Origin: Desulfobacteraceae bacterium
GTDB taxonomy: Bacteria > Desulfobacterota > Desulfobacteria > Desulfobacterales > JACKCP01
Assembly: GCA_020633955.1 (NCBI GenBank)
Contig: JACKCP010000013.1
Coordinates: 1 to 64,000, forward strand
DNA length: 64,000 nucleotides
Direction: 5' to 3'
The notes under the pieces are model-generated. The model was not told where the DNA came from. It saw nothing but the letters and a program-made list of their open reading frames with translations, and searched no databases. A program made the position numbers and the translations under genes. Positions 32,844-41,292 of this stretch are shown here, piece after piece (positions within the stretch are counted from its first letter, which is position 1; each line of letters opens with the position of its first letter).

Positions 32844-33269
32844 ATGTCTGATTTTAACTTTAACTTATCTCCAGATGACACAATGAGAAGAGAAGATTTT
32901 TTTGTTGAAAGGCTTAAACTCCTTATGGTTATGTGTCGGGCTTTTATAAAAGGCTACCCTGTGGAAGGATACAGAAGGGAGGCTGTTTTAAAAAATGCAG
33001 AACATGTTTTTTTTGAGACTGCTGACTGGGGAGGACAATATTTAAATGTCAGAGAAAAGGCTTTGTACATCAACGGAGTCAAACCGGACAGCTATTTTTA
33101 CCAAAGAGTAAAGCTCCTTGCTCTCATGGCAAAAAGTTTTGCACAGGGCAATCCTGCAGGATATTTCAGGGTAAAGGCTGTTGAGGATACAATAAATGAA
33201 ATAGAAAGCACTCTAAAACTTGATAATAATGAAGATGTACTGGAAATGCACTTTTTCAATGTAGCCTGA
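32844..33269 (+). CDS. Protein with internal duplication, upstream of the chemosensory cluster
   Basis: The 141-residue protein is built from two similar units. Residues about 20-53 (FFVERLKLLMVMCRAFIKGYP ... GYRREAVL) and 84-115 (FYQRVKLLALMAKSFAQGNP ... GYFRVKAV) align position by position. It is helical, soluble, and has no known family. AGGAA precedes the ATG. It is probably co-transcribed with the receiver-like gene 17 bases downstream. A scaffold or sensor-adaptor role is conceivable but not shown. Confidence 0.7.
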   Translation: MSDFNFNLSPDDTMRREDFFVERLKLLMVMCRAFIKGYPVEGYRREAVLKNAEHVFFETADWGGQYLNVREKALYINGVKPDSYFYQRVKLLALMAKSFAQGNPAGYFRVKAVEDTINEIESTLKLDNNEDVLEMHFFNVA

Positions 33270-33285
33270 TGGAGATCGATTGTGT

Positions 33286-33657
33286 ATGGAAAATGTTAAA
33301 ATCATGGTTGTTGAAAACAACCATATGGTTAATTCTCTCATAAAAGATGTAATGATGTTTTGTGTTAACAGAGATATAATGTCTTTCTTTAGTGATGATG
33401 ATGCTATTAACTATATGCAGAGATCTGGAGTTGTTCCCGATCTTGTTATTTCAAGATACAGGGACGAGGGAGTGTGCGCCGGCAAAATTGCAGGGTATGT
33501 AAAAGAGAAAAACAAAAAGTCTGTTTTTGTTTTTTCTTCAGATATCGAGCATGATAAAGACCTGGCCGCCAGAGAAGGTGCAGATGCCTTTCTGCAGATT
33601 CCTTTTTCTATTTCGGATCTTTTCAAAATAGTTGATGACTTTGTTGTAGATGATTGA
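33286..33657 (+). CDS. Degenerate response-regulator receiver (lacks phosphoacceptor Asp)
   Basis: The product is 123 residues from the ATG at 33286; earlier TTG/GTG codons are in frame or near. The overall receiver pattern is kept: IMVVENNHMVNSLI, the VPDLVISRYRD strand, the FVFSSD strand and IPFSISDL. The acidic pair is ENN rather than DD, and Arg57 sits at the phosphoacceptor site (SRYRDEG instead of SDYRMPG). The conserved Lys is missing (QIPF instead of KPF). It therefore cannot be phosphorylated in the usual way and is likely an output adaptor. GGAG precedes the start. Confidence 0.7.
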   Translation: MENVKIMVVENNHMVNSLIKDVMMFCVNRDIMSFFSDDDAINYMQRSGVVPDLVISRYRDEGVCAGKIAGYVKEKNKKSVFVFSSDIEHDKDLAAREGADAFLQIPFSISDLFKIVDDFVVDD

Positions 33658-33810
33658 TCTTATAATCTTTTTTATATGATTTTAATTTGAAAAGTATTTC
33701 TTCCCGTTTTTTGTTTTTCTTATATTTTAGTACAATTAGTTGATCATCTAGTGATTTAAAGTCTTTAGGACTTTTTTTAAAATCGTTTCAAATTTCTGGT
33801 AAAAATTTAA

Positions 33811-34161
33811 ATGTTCAAAATAAACGGTCTTATTTTTAGTCTGTTAATAATTTTTTGTCTTTATTCATGTAAAACTAAATCAAAGTTTGATCACTCTGCT
33901 GTAATTGTAATTAAAGGCAGGGAAATGAAAATGACATTATATGGCCCATACTATGATATTCTTGATCAATGGGAAGAAGTAGAGTTTGTATTAAACAAAA
34001 TTTCACAGAATCATTCAGTAAAAAAAGTTCTTATTCGTCTGGCCCCCTTAAATAATCCGAAAAAGGATAATTTGTTTTCAGAATATGCATTGAGTAAGGT
34101 AAAGATCTATTTTAATGAAAAAGGCATAAGCTATGAAATAAAAGATGAAAGAGACAAGTGA
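33811..34161 (+). CDS. Small lipoprotein
   Basis: The 116-residue protein has a signal sequence with a lipobox LYSC (Cys20). The mature part is short and mixed alpha/beta (HSAVIVIKGREMKMTLYGPYYDIL, then LIRLAPLNN). The rest is basic and ends KDERDK. It lies between two receiver-type genes in the chemosensory cluster but is not tightly spaced to either. I do not recognise the family. Confidence 0.6.
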   Translation: MFKINGLIFSLLIIFCLYSCKTKSKFDHSAVIVIKGREMKMTLYGPYYDILDQWEEVEFVLNKISQNHSVKKVLIRLAPLNNPKKDNLFSEYALSKVKIYFNEKGISYEIKDERDK

Positions 34162-34272
34162 ATTTTTTAAAGTCAGAATGCTTTTGTGGAAAAAGTTTTT
34201 GCTTTAATTAAATATAAATATTAATCTTTAAGGTAAGATTCAGTTTTTTTATTGTGATTACTGGAAAGATTT

Positions 34273-34313
34273 AAACTGAACAGTTCATAAATATATATAG
34301 TGATTGGCCTTAA
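34273..34313 (-). repeat. Remnant of a repeat B/A junction
   Basis: AAACTGAACAGTTCATAAAT followed by TAGTGATTGGCC matches the B3-A9 junction at 29820-29850. The A body is missing. Confidence 0.4.
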
Positions 34314-34334
34314 ATTAAATAAAATGGATTCGTG

Positions 34335-34748
34335 ATGAAAATGAATAAGACAGTTTTTTTTGTAGACGATGAAAAAAATGTTTTAAATTCAATTAAAAGG
34401 CTTTTCAGGAATTCAAATCTTGATATTTTTGTATTCCAGGACCCTTTTGAGGTGTTTAAGGCTGCCAGCGAAAATAATCCTGCAGTGGTTGTTTCCGATT
34501 ATCGAATGCCAGAGATGAGCGGGGTGGAACTTCTTGAAAAAATAAGCATTTTATTCCCTTCAAGCATAAGAATTATTTTGTCGGCTTTTACAGATATTGC
34601 AATAACGGAAGCTGCCATCAACAAATCTACTGTAAATCTTTTTATTTCCAAACCCTGGGATGAGGAAGAGCTGTTGTCTGAGGTGGATAATGCCGTTAAA
34701 CTATATAATTCTCCAAAGGATAAAAAATCAGGGTATGGTTTTTTTTAA
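34335..34748 (+). CDS. Stand-alone response regulator receiver protein
   Basis: The 137-residue protein starts at the ATG at 34335, with GGA six bases upstream. The receiver domain is intact: VDDE at residues 10-13, phosphoacceptor Asp55 in VVSDYRMPEMSG, SAF in the beta-4 strand, and KPW at the Lys position. The KPWD/E ending resembles the receivers of RpfG- and ATPase-type two-component proteins. No output domain follows, so it may pass phosphate on or bind a partner such as the STAS protein encoded 20 bases downstream. Confidence 0.85.
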   Translation: MKMNKTVFFVDDEKNVLNSIKRLFRNSNLDIFVFQDPFEVFKAASENNPAVVVSDYRMPEMSGVELLEKISILFPSSIRIILSAFTDIAITEAAINKSTVNLFISKPWDEEELLSEVDNAVKLYNSPKDKKSGYGFF

Positions 34749-34768
34749 ACCATAAAAAAGGATTTTTT

Positions 34769-35086
34769 ATGGGCTTTAAAACAGATTATAAAGAAAACGA
34801 ACTTGTTCTACATCTGACAGATGAATTCACAATTTATGATGTAAGCCAGGCAAGAACTGAACTTCTTAAATTCATTGATAATATTTCCCTTATCAAAATC
34901 AGATCAGATGATCTGTTAAGAGCTGATACTGCCGGAATTCAGCTTATTATATCTCTTGTAAAAACCTGTATAAAAAAAGACATTGAAATTATAATGAAAA
35001 AAAATTCAAAAATTTTTGAATTTGCATCTTTTCCGGGAAATAATCTCAAAACTTTTTTATATGAAAGAGTGAAGGACCATGCCTGA
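34769..35086 (+). CDS. STAS domain protein
   Basis: The 105-residue protein matches the STAS fold: ELVLHLTDEFTIYDVSQARTELL, then RADTAGIQLIISLVKTC. The Thr in ADTAGIQ is at the place of the Ser phosphorylated in anti-sigma factor antagonists. It is placed within the chemosensory operon directly before cheY and overlaps it by 8 bases. It may be a phospho-switch linking the cluster to another output. AAAGGA precedes the ATG. Confidence 0.7.
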   Translation: MGFKTDYKENELVLHLTDEFTIYDVSQARTELLKFIDNISLIKIRSDDLLRADTAGIQLIISLVKTCIKKDIEIIMKKNSKIFEFASFPGNNLKTFLYERVKDHA

Positions 35087-35459
35087 AAAGATACTGATTG
35101 TAGATGACTCTCCAAGCACTTTAATGCTTATGAAGTTTTCTCTTGAAAAAAAGGGATTTGAGGTCAAAGAAGCTGTAAATGCAGAAGACGCTATAAATAT
35201 AATTGAAAAAGATTCAGACATTATTTGTATGGTAACAGATATAAATATGCCGGGAATGAGCGGGATTGAACTTGTAGAAAAAGTAAGACAGAATTTAAAT
35301 TACAAATTTCTGCCGGTTATTGTTCTGACCAATCCTGATAACCCGGGGAATGTAAAAAAAGCTAGGGGAGCAGGCGCAACAGGCTGGCTTGACAAGCCTT
35401 TCAAGCCTGAAAATCTTACAAATATTATCGACAAAATAAGAAAAAGGCCAGGAAAGTGA
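35079..35459 (+). CDS. cheY: Chemotaxis response regulator CheY
   Basis: The 126-residue receiver has DD at residues 9-10, phosphoacceptor Asp54 (MVTDINMPGMSG), Thr84 in VLTN and Lys106 (DKPF). The N-terminal ILIVDDSPSTLMLMKFSLEKKGFEV is CheY-like. It overlaps the STAS gene by 8 bases and ends in a GTGA overlap with cheA, so its output will be made together with the kinase. Confidence 0.93.
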   Translation: MPEKILIVDDSPSTLMLMKFSLEKKGFEVKEAVNAEDAINIIEKDSDIICMVTDINMPGMSGIELVEKVRQNLNYKFLPVIVLTNPDNPGNVKKARGAGATGWLDKPFKPENLTNIIDKIRKRPGK

Positions 35460-37414
35460 ATGATCCAAGCGGCATAAAGGATGCATTTTTTGAAGAGTCC
35501 AGATATCTTGTTTCAGAAATGGAAACCCTTGCCCTTGACCTGGAGTCAGAACCTGGAAATACTGGAATAGCAGACTCTCTTTTTCGGGCAGTCCACACAA
35601 TAAAAGGCAGCAGCGGCATGTTTGGTTTTGAAAATGCAGCTGAACTTGGGCATGCTCTTGAGAATATTATCGCATCAGTCCGTGATGGAGCTTTAAAAGC
35701 TGGAAAGGAAATAACAGACATATTTCTTGAGTGTGCAGATGAGTTTAAGGTCCTTTATGAAAATAAGGATATAGAGCTGAAAACTGCATTAAGAATTAAG
35801 GACAAAATTGCAGTACTGGCTGAATCAGTAACAGGACCTGGAAAAAAAGAACAAAAAAAGCAAAACGTATTAAATGAATACAGGATTTTTTTCCGCCCAA
35901 TGGAAAAGATTTTTGAAATTGGGCTTGATCCATATACAAATATTGAGGAGCTGATTGAGTCTGGGGAATGCACAATTGAGTGTGATACTGCAAATGTGCC
36001 TGATCTTTTTGAAATTAATCCTGAAAAATCATACCTTTCCTTTGATATAAGAATTAAAACCATGCTTTCTCTTAAAGAAATTAAGGATATTTTTCTTTTT
36101 GTTGAAGATGACAGTGAAATAATAATTGAAGAAATACACTCGACAATACCTGAAAAAACAGAGGATATCTCTGATAAACTTAATAAATATATTGGAAAAA
36201 AAGACAGCAGTATTGCCATTTCAACAAAAAAACTTGATGACATGGTAAATCTTGTTGGAGAACTTGTGATGAATCAGTCAAGGCTTTACCGTGAAATGAG
36301 CCTTAGACCGGATGATCCTCTGAAAGAACTTGCGGAAGCCATGGAAGAGTCTGTCCAGGAACTGAGATCTTCTGTGCTTGATTTGAGAATGACTCCCATA
36401 GGAACAAAATTCAGTCATTTCAGAAGGCTTGTCAGGGATTTGTCTGCTTCTCTTGATAAAAAAGTAGAGCTCTATACCTATGGGGAAGATACCGAACTTG
36501 ATAAAAGTATAATTGAAAAAATATGGGATCCTTTTGTTCATCTTATAAGAAATAGTATAGATCATGGAATAGAATCTCCTGAAGAAAGACTGAAAAAAGG
36601 AAAGAGCGAAACTGGCAGAATTGTTATTTCAGCAAGAACAAAGGAATCCAGAGTTGAAATTTCAATTTCAGATGACGGAAAAGGACTTGATGAAGATTTT
36701 ATACTTGAGCAGGCTGTAAAAAGGGGGTTTGCAGATAAAACCCAGAATATTTCAAAAAACAATATTCTTGATTTTATTTTTATTCCGGGATTTACAACTG
36801 CAGAAAAGGTAAGCGGCATTTCCGGAAGAGGAATAGGTATGGATGCTGTTAAAAAAAAAATTGATGAGGTTAACGGTGAAATCAGGATTGATTCTGTTAA
36901 AGGCTGTGGGACTACAATAACAATTCTTCTTCCTCTGACCCTTGCAATTGTAGATGTTCTAATGTTTGAAACAGGGAATATGTGTTTTGCAGTTCCCCTT
37001 TCACACATTGAAGAGTGTTTTGATTTTTCAAGATACAAGATAGAAGGACAAAGAAAAAGAAATCTTTTAAAACTCAGGGATGAGTTTATTCCTTATTTTA
37101 AAATTTCAGACATTTACAGCCTTGAAGAATCAAGTGATGAAAGCTTTTGGCAGGTAATTGTGGTTGATCATGGCAAGAGAAAGGCGGGTTTTGTTGTTGA
37201 AAGGCTTTTGAGAGCCCAGCAGGCTGTAATAAAATCAATAAGGAACTGGTATAATAAAGACGACGGTATTACAGGGGCAGCAGTACTTTATGATGGAAGT
37301 CTTGCCTATGTTCTTGATGTGATAAGGCTTTTAAATATTTGTGCAGGTAAAAAAAATCAGGATACGGTTTCAGGAGCTGTTCTTGAGAATACACTTAAAA
37401 TTGCACAGTTTTGA
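35456..37414 (+). CDS. cheA: Chemotaxis histidine kinase CheA
   Basis: The 652-residue kinase begins with GTG at 35456, overlapping the cheY stop (GTGA). The N-terminal HPt domain has the phospho-His at residue 47 (VHTIKGSSGMFG). A middle domain (about 138-225: IFFRPMEKIFEIGLDPYTNIEEL) is of the alternative P2 type. Dimerisation (about 240-305) is followed by the ATPase N-box in HLIRNSIDHGIE, then DDGKGLD and GRGIGMDAVK. A CheW-like domain ends it (about 500-640). It phosphorylates CheY in response to MCP signals. The Hpt and kinase motifs all look functional. Confidence 0.95.
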   Translation: MNDPSGIKDAFFEESRYLVSEMETLALDLESEPGNTGIADSLFRAVHTIKGSSGMFGFENAAELGHALENIIASVRDGALKAGKEITDIFLECADEFKVLYENKDIELKTALRIKDKIAVLAESVTGPGKKEQKKQNVLNEYRIFFRPMEKIFEIGLDPYTNIEELIESGECTIECDTANVPDLFEINPEKSYLSFDIRIKTMLSLKEIKDIFLFVEDDSEIIIEEIHSTIPEKTEDISDKLNKYIGKKDSSIAISTKKLDDMVNLVGELVMNQSRLYREMSLRPDDPLKELAEAMEESVQELRSSVLDLRMTPIGTKFSHFRRLVRDLSASLDKKVELYTYGEDTELDKSIIEKIWDPFVHLIRNSIDHGIESPEERLKKGKSETGRIVISARTKESRVEISISDDGKGLDEDFILEQAVKRGFADKTQNISKNNILDFIFIPGFTTAEKVSGISGRGIGMDAVKKKIDEVNGEIRIDSVKGCGTTITILLPLTLAIVDVLMFETGNMCFAVPLSHIEECFDFSRYKIEGQRKRNLLKLRDEFIPYFKISDIYSLEESSDESFWQVIVVDHGKRKAGFVVERLLRAQQAVIKSIRNWYNKDDGITGAAVLYDGSLAYVLDVIRLLNICAGKKNQDTVSGAVLENTLKIAQF

Positions 37415-37423
37415 ATTGTAAAT

Positions 37424-37550
37424 AGTGATTAGGCGAAAACGTTAATTTTTGTTCAGTTCAAAAAAAGTGAGAAATTTAGCCTTCAGGATAGATCGACTCT
37501 TTTGAGATTCAATCTTTTATTCAGACTCAGGAATAGATAAAAAGACAGTT
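37424..37550 (-). repeat. Repeat family A copy (A7)
   Basis: Reverse orientation: GTGATTAGGCGAAAACG, TTTTTGTTCAGTTCAAAAAA, GAAATTTAGCCTTCAGGATA. It lies between cheA and the MCP gene. Confidence 0.7.
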
Positions 37551-37660
37551 TTATTTCACTCACTGAATAAAAAAAAATTAGCCCGGAATTTATTGAGTTG
37601 TTAATGGTAATGAAATAAATTTTTTCTCTGTTACAGAATTGTTTAAACTGGAGATTTGCT

Positions 37661-39478
37661 ATGGCAGACTGGAGAGATCTTAAAATTTTAATTAAGACTT
37701 ATTTATTCTTTTTTATTCAGAGTCTTTTGTTCATCGTTTTTGTCTGCTGGGGTGTTGTGAATTTAAAGGATATTGTTTTTGTTCACGAAAAAAATATCCA
37801 TGGTAACGAATTGATTTCAAAACTTGATAAGAATGAAGACTTTCTTTTAAGTCTGATTTTAGAACAGTCTTCATATCTTAATGAACCAGAGGCCTTTTCT
37901 GAGTCTCCTTTTAATGAAAATGAAAAAAAACTAAGAACAATTTTTCCAGATGATTTTAAAACCAGTTTACTTGAAATTCTTCCTGGTCAAAATGATTATA
38001 TAAAAGAATTGTCTGAAAACTATCAGATTCTTGCAGACAGTCTTGAGCGTGTAAGGCAAAATTCCATAGATGGCAGATATTTTGAAAATTATATGGATTT
38101 TTTGAGTTTTTTTAACTTCAAAGTTCTTTCTATATTTGAATCCATTTCCAAAATCCATACAATTTTAAAGGACAATCTTAGAAATAAAATATTTTATTCT
38201 GATGAAATGCCACAGGTTGTTAATCTGGTTAAATACAAACTGCTTGGAGGCGGGATAATTCTTCTTGCTGTTTTTTCATGTGCTGTATTTTTGATGATTT
38301 CTTCTCTTAAAAAAAGAGTGAAGCTTATTTTGACTGCTTCCAGAGATTTTGCAGCAGGTAAATTTAATGCAAAACTGGAAATAACCAATAAAGATGAGCT
38401 TGGCTTACTTGCTGATTATTTGAATATTATCTGTAATAATTTAAAATATGTCTCAGAAACTGCTGAAAGAATTTCAAATGGGGATTTGAGATTTGAATTT
38501 CTTGAAGAAGATGAAAATGATTCTGTTAAACAGGCTTTAAAGATTATGTATGAAAAGCTTCATGAAATAGTTTTAAAGGCCAGAATGATTTCATGCGAGG
38601 TTAAAACCGGAAGTACAAGCCTTTATTCAATTGCAGATGAAATTGCATCTGGAGCTGCACAGCAGGCTGCGGCAGCAGAAGAAAGCAGTTCATCAATGGA
38701 GGAAATGTCAGCAACTTTGAAGCAGAACGCAGTTAATGCAGAAGAAACAGTGAAAATTGCAAATAATATGGTTGAAGCATCTGAGGAAAGCGGCAAGTTT
38801 GTAGAGCAGACTGTTATTGATATGAGAAATATTGCAGAAAAAATTCAAATTGTTGAAGATATTGCAAGGCAGACCAATCTTCTTGCTCTTAATGCAGCGA
38901 TTGAGGCTGCAAGAGCAGGAGAATACGGGAAAGGGTTTGCCGTTGTTGCAAAGGAGGTTAAAAATCTTGCTGAAAAAAGCCATAAGGCCGCCCTTGAAAT
39001 TGCTGAAGTTGCAAACGACAGCGTTAAAAGAGCTGACAGAACAAATAGCCTGACAATTGACGCCCTGGATAAAATAAAAAGAACCGCTGATCTGGTTCAG
39101 GAAATATCAATTACTACAGGAGAGCAAAGCGATGCTGTAAATCATACAGCTGAGGCAATAACCTATCTTGATCAGATTATTCAGAAAAATGCCGAGGTTT
39201 CGGAAGAAATGGCTTTTTACGCAAAGGAACTGTCAGAGTTTTCTGTAAAACTTGGAGAGGTTGTAGATTTTTTTATTGTAAATGATGGAGATGAAACCTG
39301 CAATACCGATTTGGTCGAAAATTTTTTGAAAAGCAAAAACAATATATACGAAAATCCCTTTGAAAGAAAAAATACTGTCAGTTTAGAAGAAAACAGTTTT
39401 AATAAAATTTTTAATAATAAGTCTAAGCCGGTTGATGCTCAAAAGGATTATCTGGATAAGGACTTTGTGAAATTTTAA
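37661..39478 (+). CDS. Methyl-accepting chemotaxis protein
   Basis: The 605-residue receptor has TM1 (about 11-35), a periplasmic sensor domain (about 36-188), TM2 (about 190-213) and HAMP (about 214-270). A methylation/signalling helix bundle follows, containing the hairpin tip VEDIARQTNLLALNAAIEAARAGEYGKGFAVVAKEVKNLAE. There is no C-terminal pentapeptide for CheR or CheB binding. The ligand cannot be read from the sensor domain. GGAG precedes the ATG. It forms the receptor of the cluster, encoded between cheA and cheW. Confidence 0.93.
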   Translation: MADWRDLKILIKTYLFFFIQSLLFIVFVCWGVVNLKDIVFVHEKNIHGNELISKLDKNEDFLLSLILEQSSYLNEPEAFSESPFNENEKKLRTIFPDDFKTSLLEILPGQNDYIKELSENYQILADSLERVRQNSIDGRYFENYMDFLSFFNFKVLSIFESISKIHTILKDNLRNKIFYSDEMPQVVNLVKYKLLGGGIILLAVFSCAVFLMISSLKKRVKLILTASRDFAAGKFNAKLEITNKDELGLLADYLNIICNNLKYVSETAERISNGDLRFEFLEEDENDSVKQALKIMYEKLHEIVLKARMISCEVKTGSTSLYSIADEIASGAAQQAAAAEESSSSMEEMSATLKQNAVNAEETVKIANNMVEASEESGKFVEQTVIDMRNIAEKIQIVEDIARQTNLLALNAAIEAARAGEYGKGFAVVAKEVKNLAEKSHKAALEIAEVANDSVKRADRTNSLTIDALDKIKRTADLVQEISITTGEQSDAVNHTAEAITYLDQIIQKNAEVSEEMAFYAKELSEFSVKLGEVVDFFIVNDGDETCNTDLVENFLKSKNNIYENPFERKNTVSLEENSFNKIFNNKSKPVDAQKDYLDKDFVKF

Positions 39479-39490
39479 AAGGGTTTGGTC

Positions 39491-39955
39491 ATGAAGCATG
39501 AGCAGTCTGAAGAGTATTTGATATTTCAGCTTATGGATGAAAAATTTGCTGTACCATCAGGTCAGATCCTTGAAATTGTCCAATCAAGGAGAATAACCAG
39601 GCTCCCTAAAATGCCGGATTTTTTTTTAGGTATAATGAATTTAAGGGGAAATCTTTTTCCAGCTGTGGATTTAAGGCTTATTTTTAAAATGCCTTATCTT
39701 AATGATACTAAGGAAACTGTTTTTATTGTTGTCAGTATCAATGGAGAAGAGCCCTCTTATGAAGTCGGATTCAGGGTTGATAAGGTTTGTGAGGTGGAAA
39801 CAATTTTGAGTGAAGAAATAATGCCTTATCCTGAATCAGGTGCTCTTATTCCCGAAAAATATCTGGTTGGTTCCTTTCGCTACAAAGAACAGGTTGTTCT
39901 CATTCTTTCAACTGAAGCTCTTTTTTCAAGGGAAGAGCTGGAGCTTACTGATTAA
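39491..39955 (+). CDS. cheW: Chemotaxis adaptor protein CheW
   Basis: The 154-residue protein starts at the ATG at 39491. The SH3-like CheW fold is visible: YLIFQLMDEKFAVPSGQILEIVQSRRITRLPKMPDFFLGIMNLRGNLFPAVDLRL. It links the MCP to CheA. It lies just after the MCP gene with 12 bases between, and before the second cheY. Confidence 0.93.
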   Translation: MKHEQSEEYLIFQLMDEKFAVPSGQILEIVQSRRITRLPKMPDFFLGIMNLRGNLFPAVDLRLIFKMPYLNDTKETVFIVVSINGEEPSYEVGFRVDKVCEVETILSEEIMPYPESGALIPEKYLVGSFRYKEQVVLILSTEALFSREELELTD

Positions 39956-40046
39956 AGATGACAAATTGGCTCTTAAGGTAAACGGTTAAATCAGTGAAAC
40001 AAATATTTGGCTTTATAAATAAAAATAATAAAAGCGGATTTATACT

Positions 40047-40445
40047 ATGAATTCATCCATGAAAAAAATTTTATTTGCAGATGATTCTCCTTCAATGCGG
40101 CTTTTTGCCTCGTTGAGTCTTTCCGATGAGTTTGAAGTAGATACAGCCTGCGATGGTGAAGATGCTTTGAAATATCTCAAATCAAAAGACTATGATCTTT
40201 TTATCGTGGATGTGTATATGCCAAAAATTGACGGAATAAATCTTGTCAAAAAAATAAGAGAAAATGAAAATTCCAAATTTAAACCTGTTGTAATAATAAG
40301 TACCGAGGCAGATGAAAATCTGTTTACAAAGGGCAGGGATGCGGGTGCTACAGGCTGGATAGTTAAACCTTTTGACAAGGATTATCTTTTAAAAACTGTT
40401 AAGCATATTCTTTTCGGTAAAGGTAGAAAATCTGATGAAAAATAA
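40047..40445 (+). CDS. CheY-like response regulator (second copy)
   Basis: The 132-residue receiver has DD at 12-13, phosphoacceptor Asp55 (FIVDVYMPKIDG) and Lys in VKPF. It is the second complete CheY in the cluster. One of the two may act as a phosphate sink, as in clusters with paired CheY proteins. That is an inference. It overlaps the next gene by 11 bases. Confidence 0.88.
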   Translation: MNSSMKKILFADDSPSMRLFASLSLSDEFEVDTACDGEDALKYLKSKDYDLFIVDVYMPKIDGINLVKKIRENENSKFKPVVIISTEADENLFTKGRDAGATGWIVKPFDKDYLLKTVKHILFGKGRKSDEK

Positions 40446-41292
40446 TATGACTGATGAATTTTTGCTTGAGGAAATAAAAAACAGGCTCTTAGAAAAAAAT
40501 AACAAGATAGCAAAATTAAGTTTGGAGCTTGAAGAAGCAAGGGAAAAACTATTTGATTCAGAGCATCTCAAGACAAATTTTCTTTCAATAATAAGAAATG
40601 AACTTAAAAATCCTGTTTCTGCAATTTCAGGGCTTTCAAAACTTGTGGTTCAAAAGGATTTTGACTCTGTAGGCGAAATAAAAAATGTATTAAGTACCAT
40701 AAGGCTTGAAGCAATCAAGTTTGCTTTGCAGCTTGACAATGTTTTAACTGCTTCATCATTTGAGGGAGGAGAAAATAATTCTTTTTTGTCTGGATTTGAT
40801 CTTTGTGAGCTTGTTTATGAAGTTAAGAGATCCTTTGAAGATGAAATAAAATCAAGAGGCAGGCATGTTGAGACAGAATTTATAGATGAAATAAAGATAT
40901 ATGCTGACAGGGAAAAATTAAAACTTGTCTTTAAAAATTTTTTGGACAATGCATTAAAGTTCTCAGAAAAAAATGTAAAACTTACGGTTTCTAGAAGAAA
41001 TGAACATGCACTGATCTCTTTTTATAATGACGGGTACGAGATTGAAGAAAAAAATCATCACAAAATTTTTGAAAGATTTGCACCGCTTGACTCGGGTTTA
41101 TCCAGGAAATACAGCGGTGTTGGCCTTGGGTTGTGCGTATGCGGTGCTATAATTGAAAATCACGGAGGTAAAATAGATTTTTCATCTGGAAAAGGGAATG
41201 GGACATTGTTTGAAATTGAACTTCCAATTGCTGGTAAAAATCAGGAGGAAGCTGCTGATATTGAGTCTGGTGAAGGATTTATAATACTGTGA
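40435..41292 (+). CDS. Histidine-kinase-like protein with Asn at the phospho-His site
   Basis: The 285-residue protein has a coiled-coil N-terminus and a HisKA-like helix with NFLSIIRNELKNPVSAISG. The phosphoacceptor His of the usual SHELRTP is Asn55. The ATPase domain is partly kept: FKNFLDNALKFS gives the N-box Asn, and GVGLGLCVCGAIIENHGG is the G2 region. The G1 box reads NDGYEI instead of DNGxGI. So it may bind ATP but cannot autophosphorylate in the usual way. It overlaps the upstream cheY and has a GTGA overlap with cheD. An alternative start is the ATG at 40447. Confidence 0.8.
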   Translation: MKNNMTDEFLLEEIKNRLLEKNNKIAKLSLELEEAREKLFDSEHLKTNFLSIIRNELKNPVSAISGLSKLVVQKDFDSVGEIKNVLSTIRLEAIKFALQLDNVLTASSFEGGENNSFLSGFDLCELVYEVKRSFEDEIKSRGRHVETEFIDEIKIYADREKLKLVFKNFLDNALKFSEKNVKLTVSRRNEHALISFYNDGYEIEEKNHHKIFERFAPLDSGLSRKYSGVGLGLCVCGAIIENHGGKIDFSSGKGNGTLFEIELPIAGKNQEEAADIESGEGFIIL

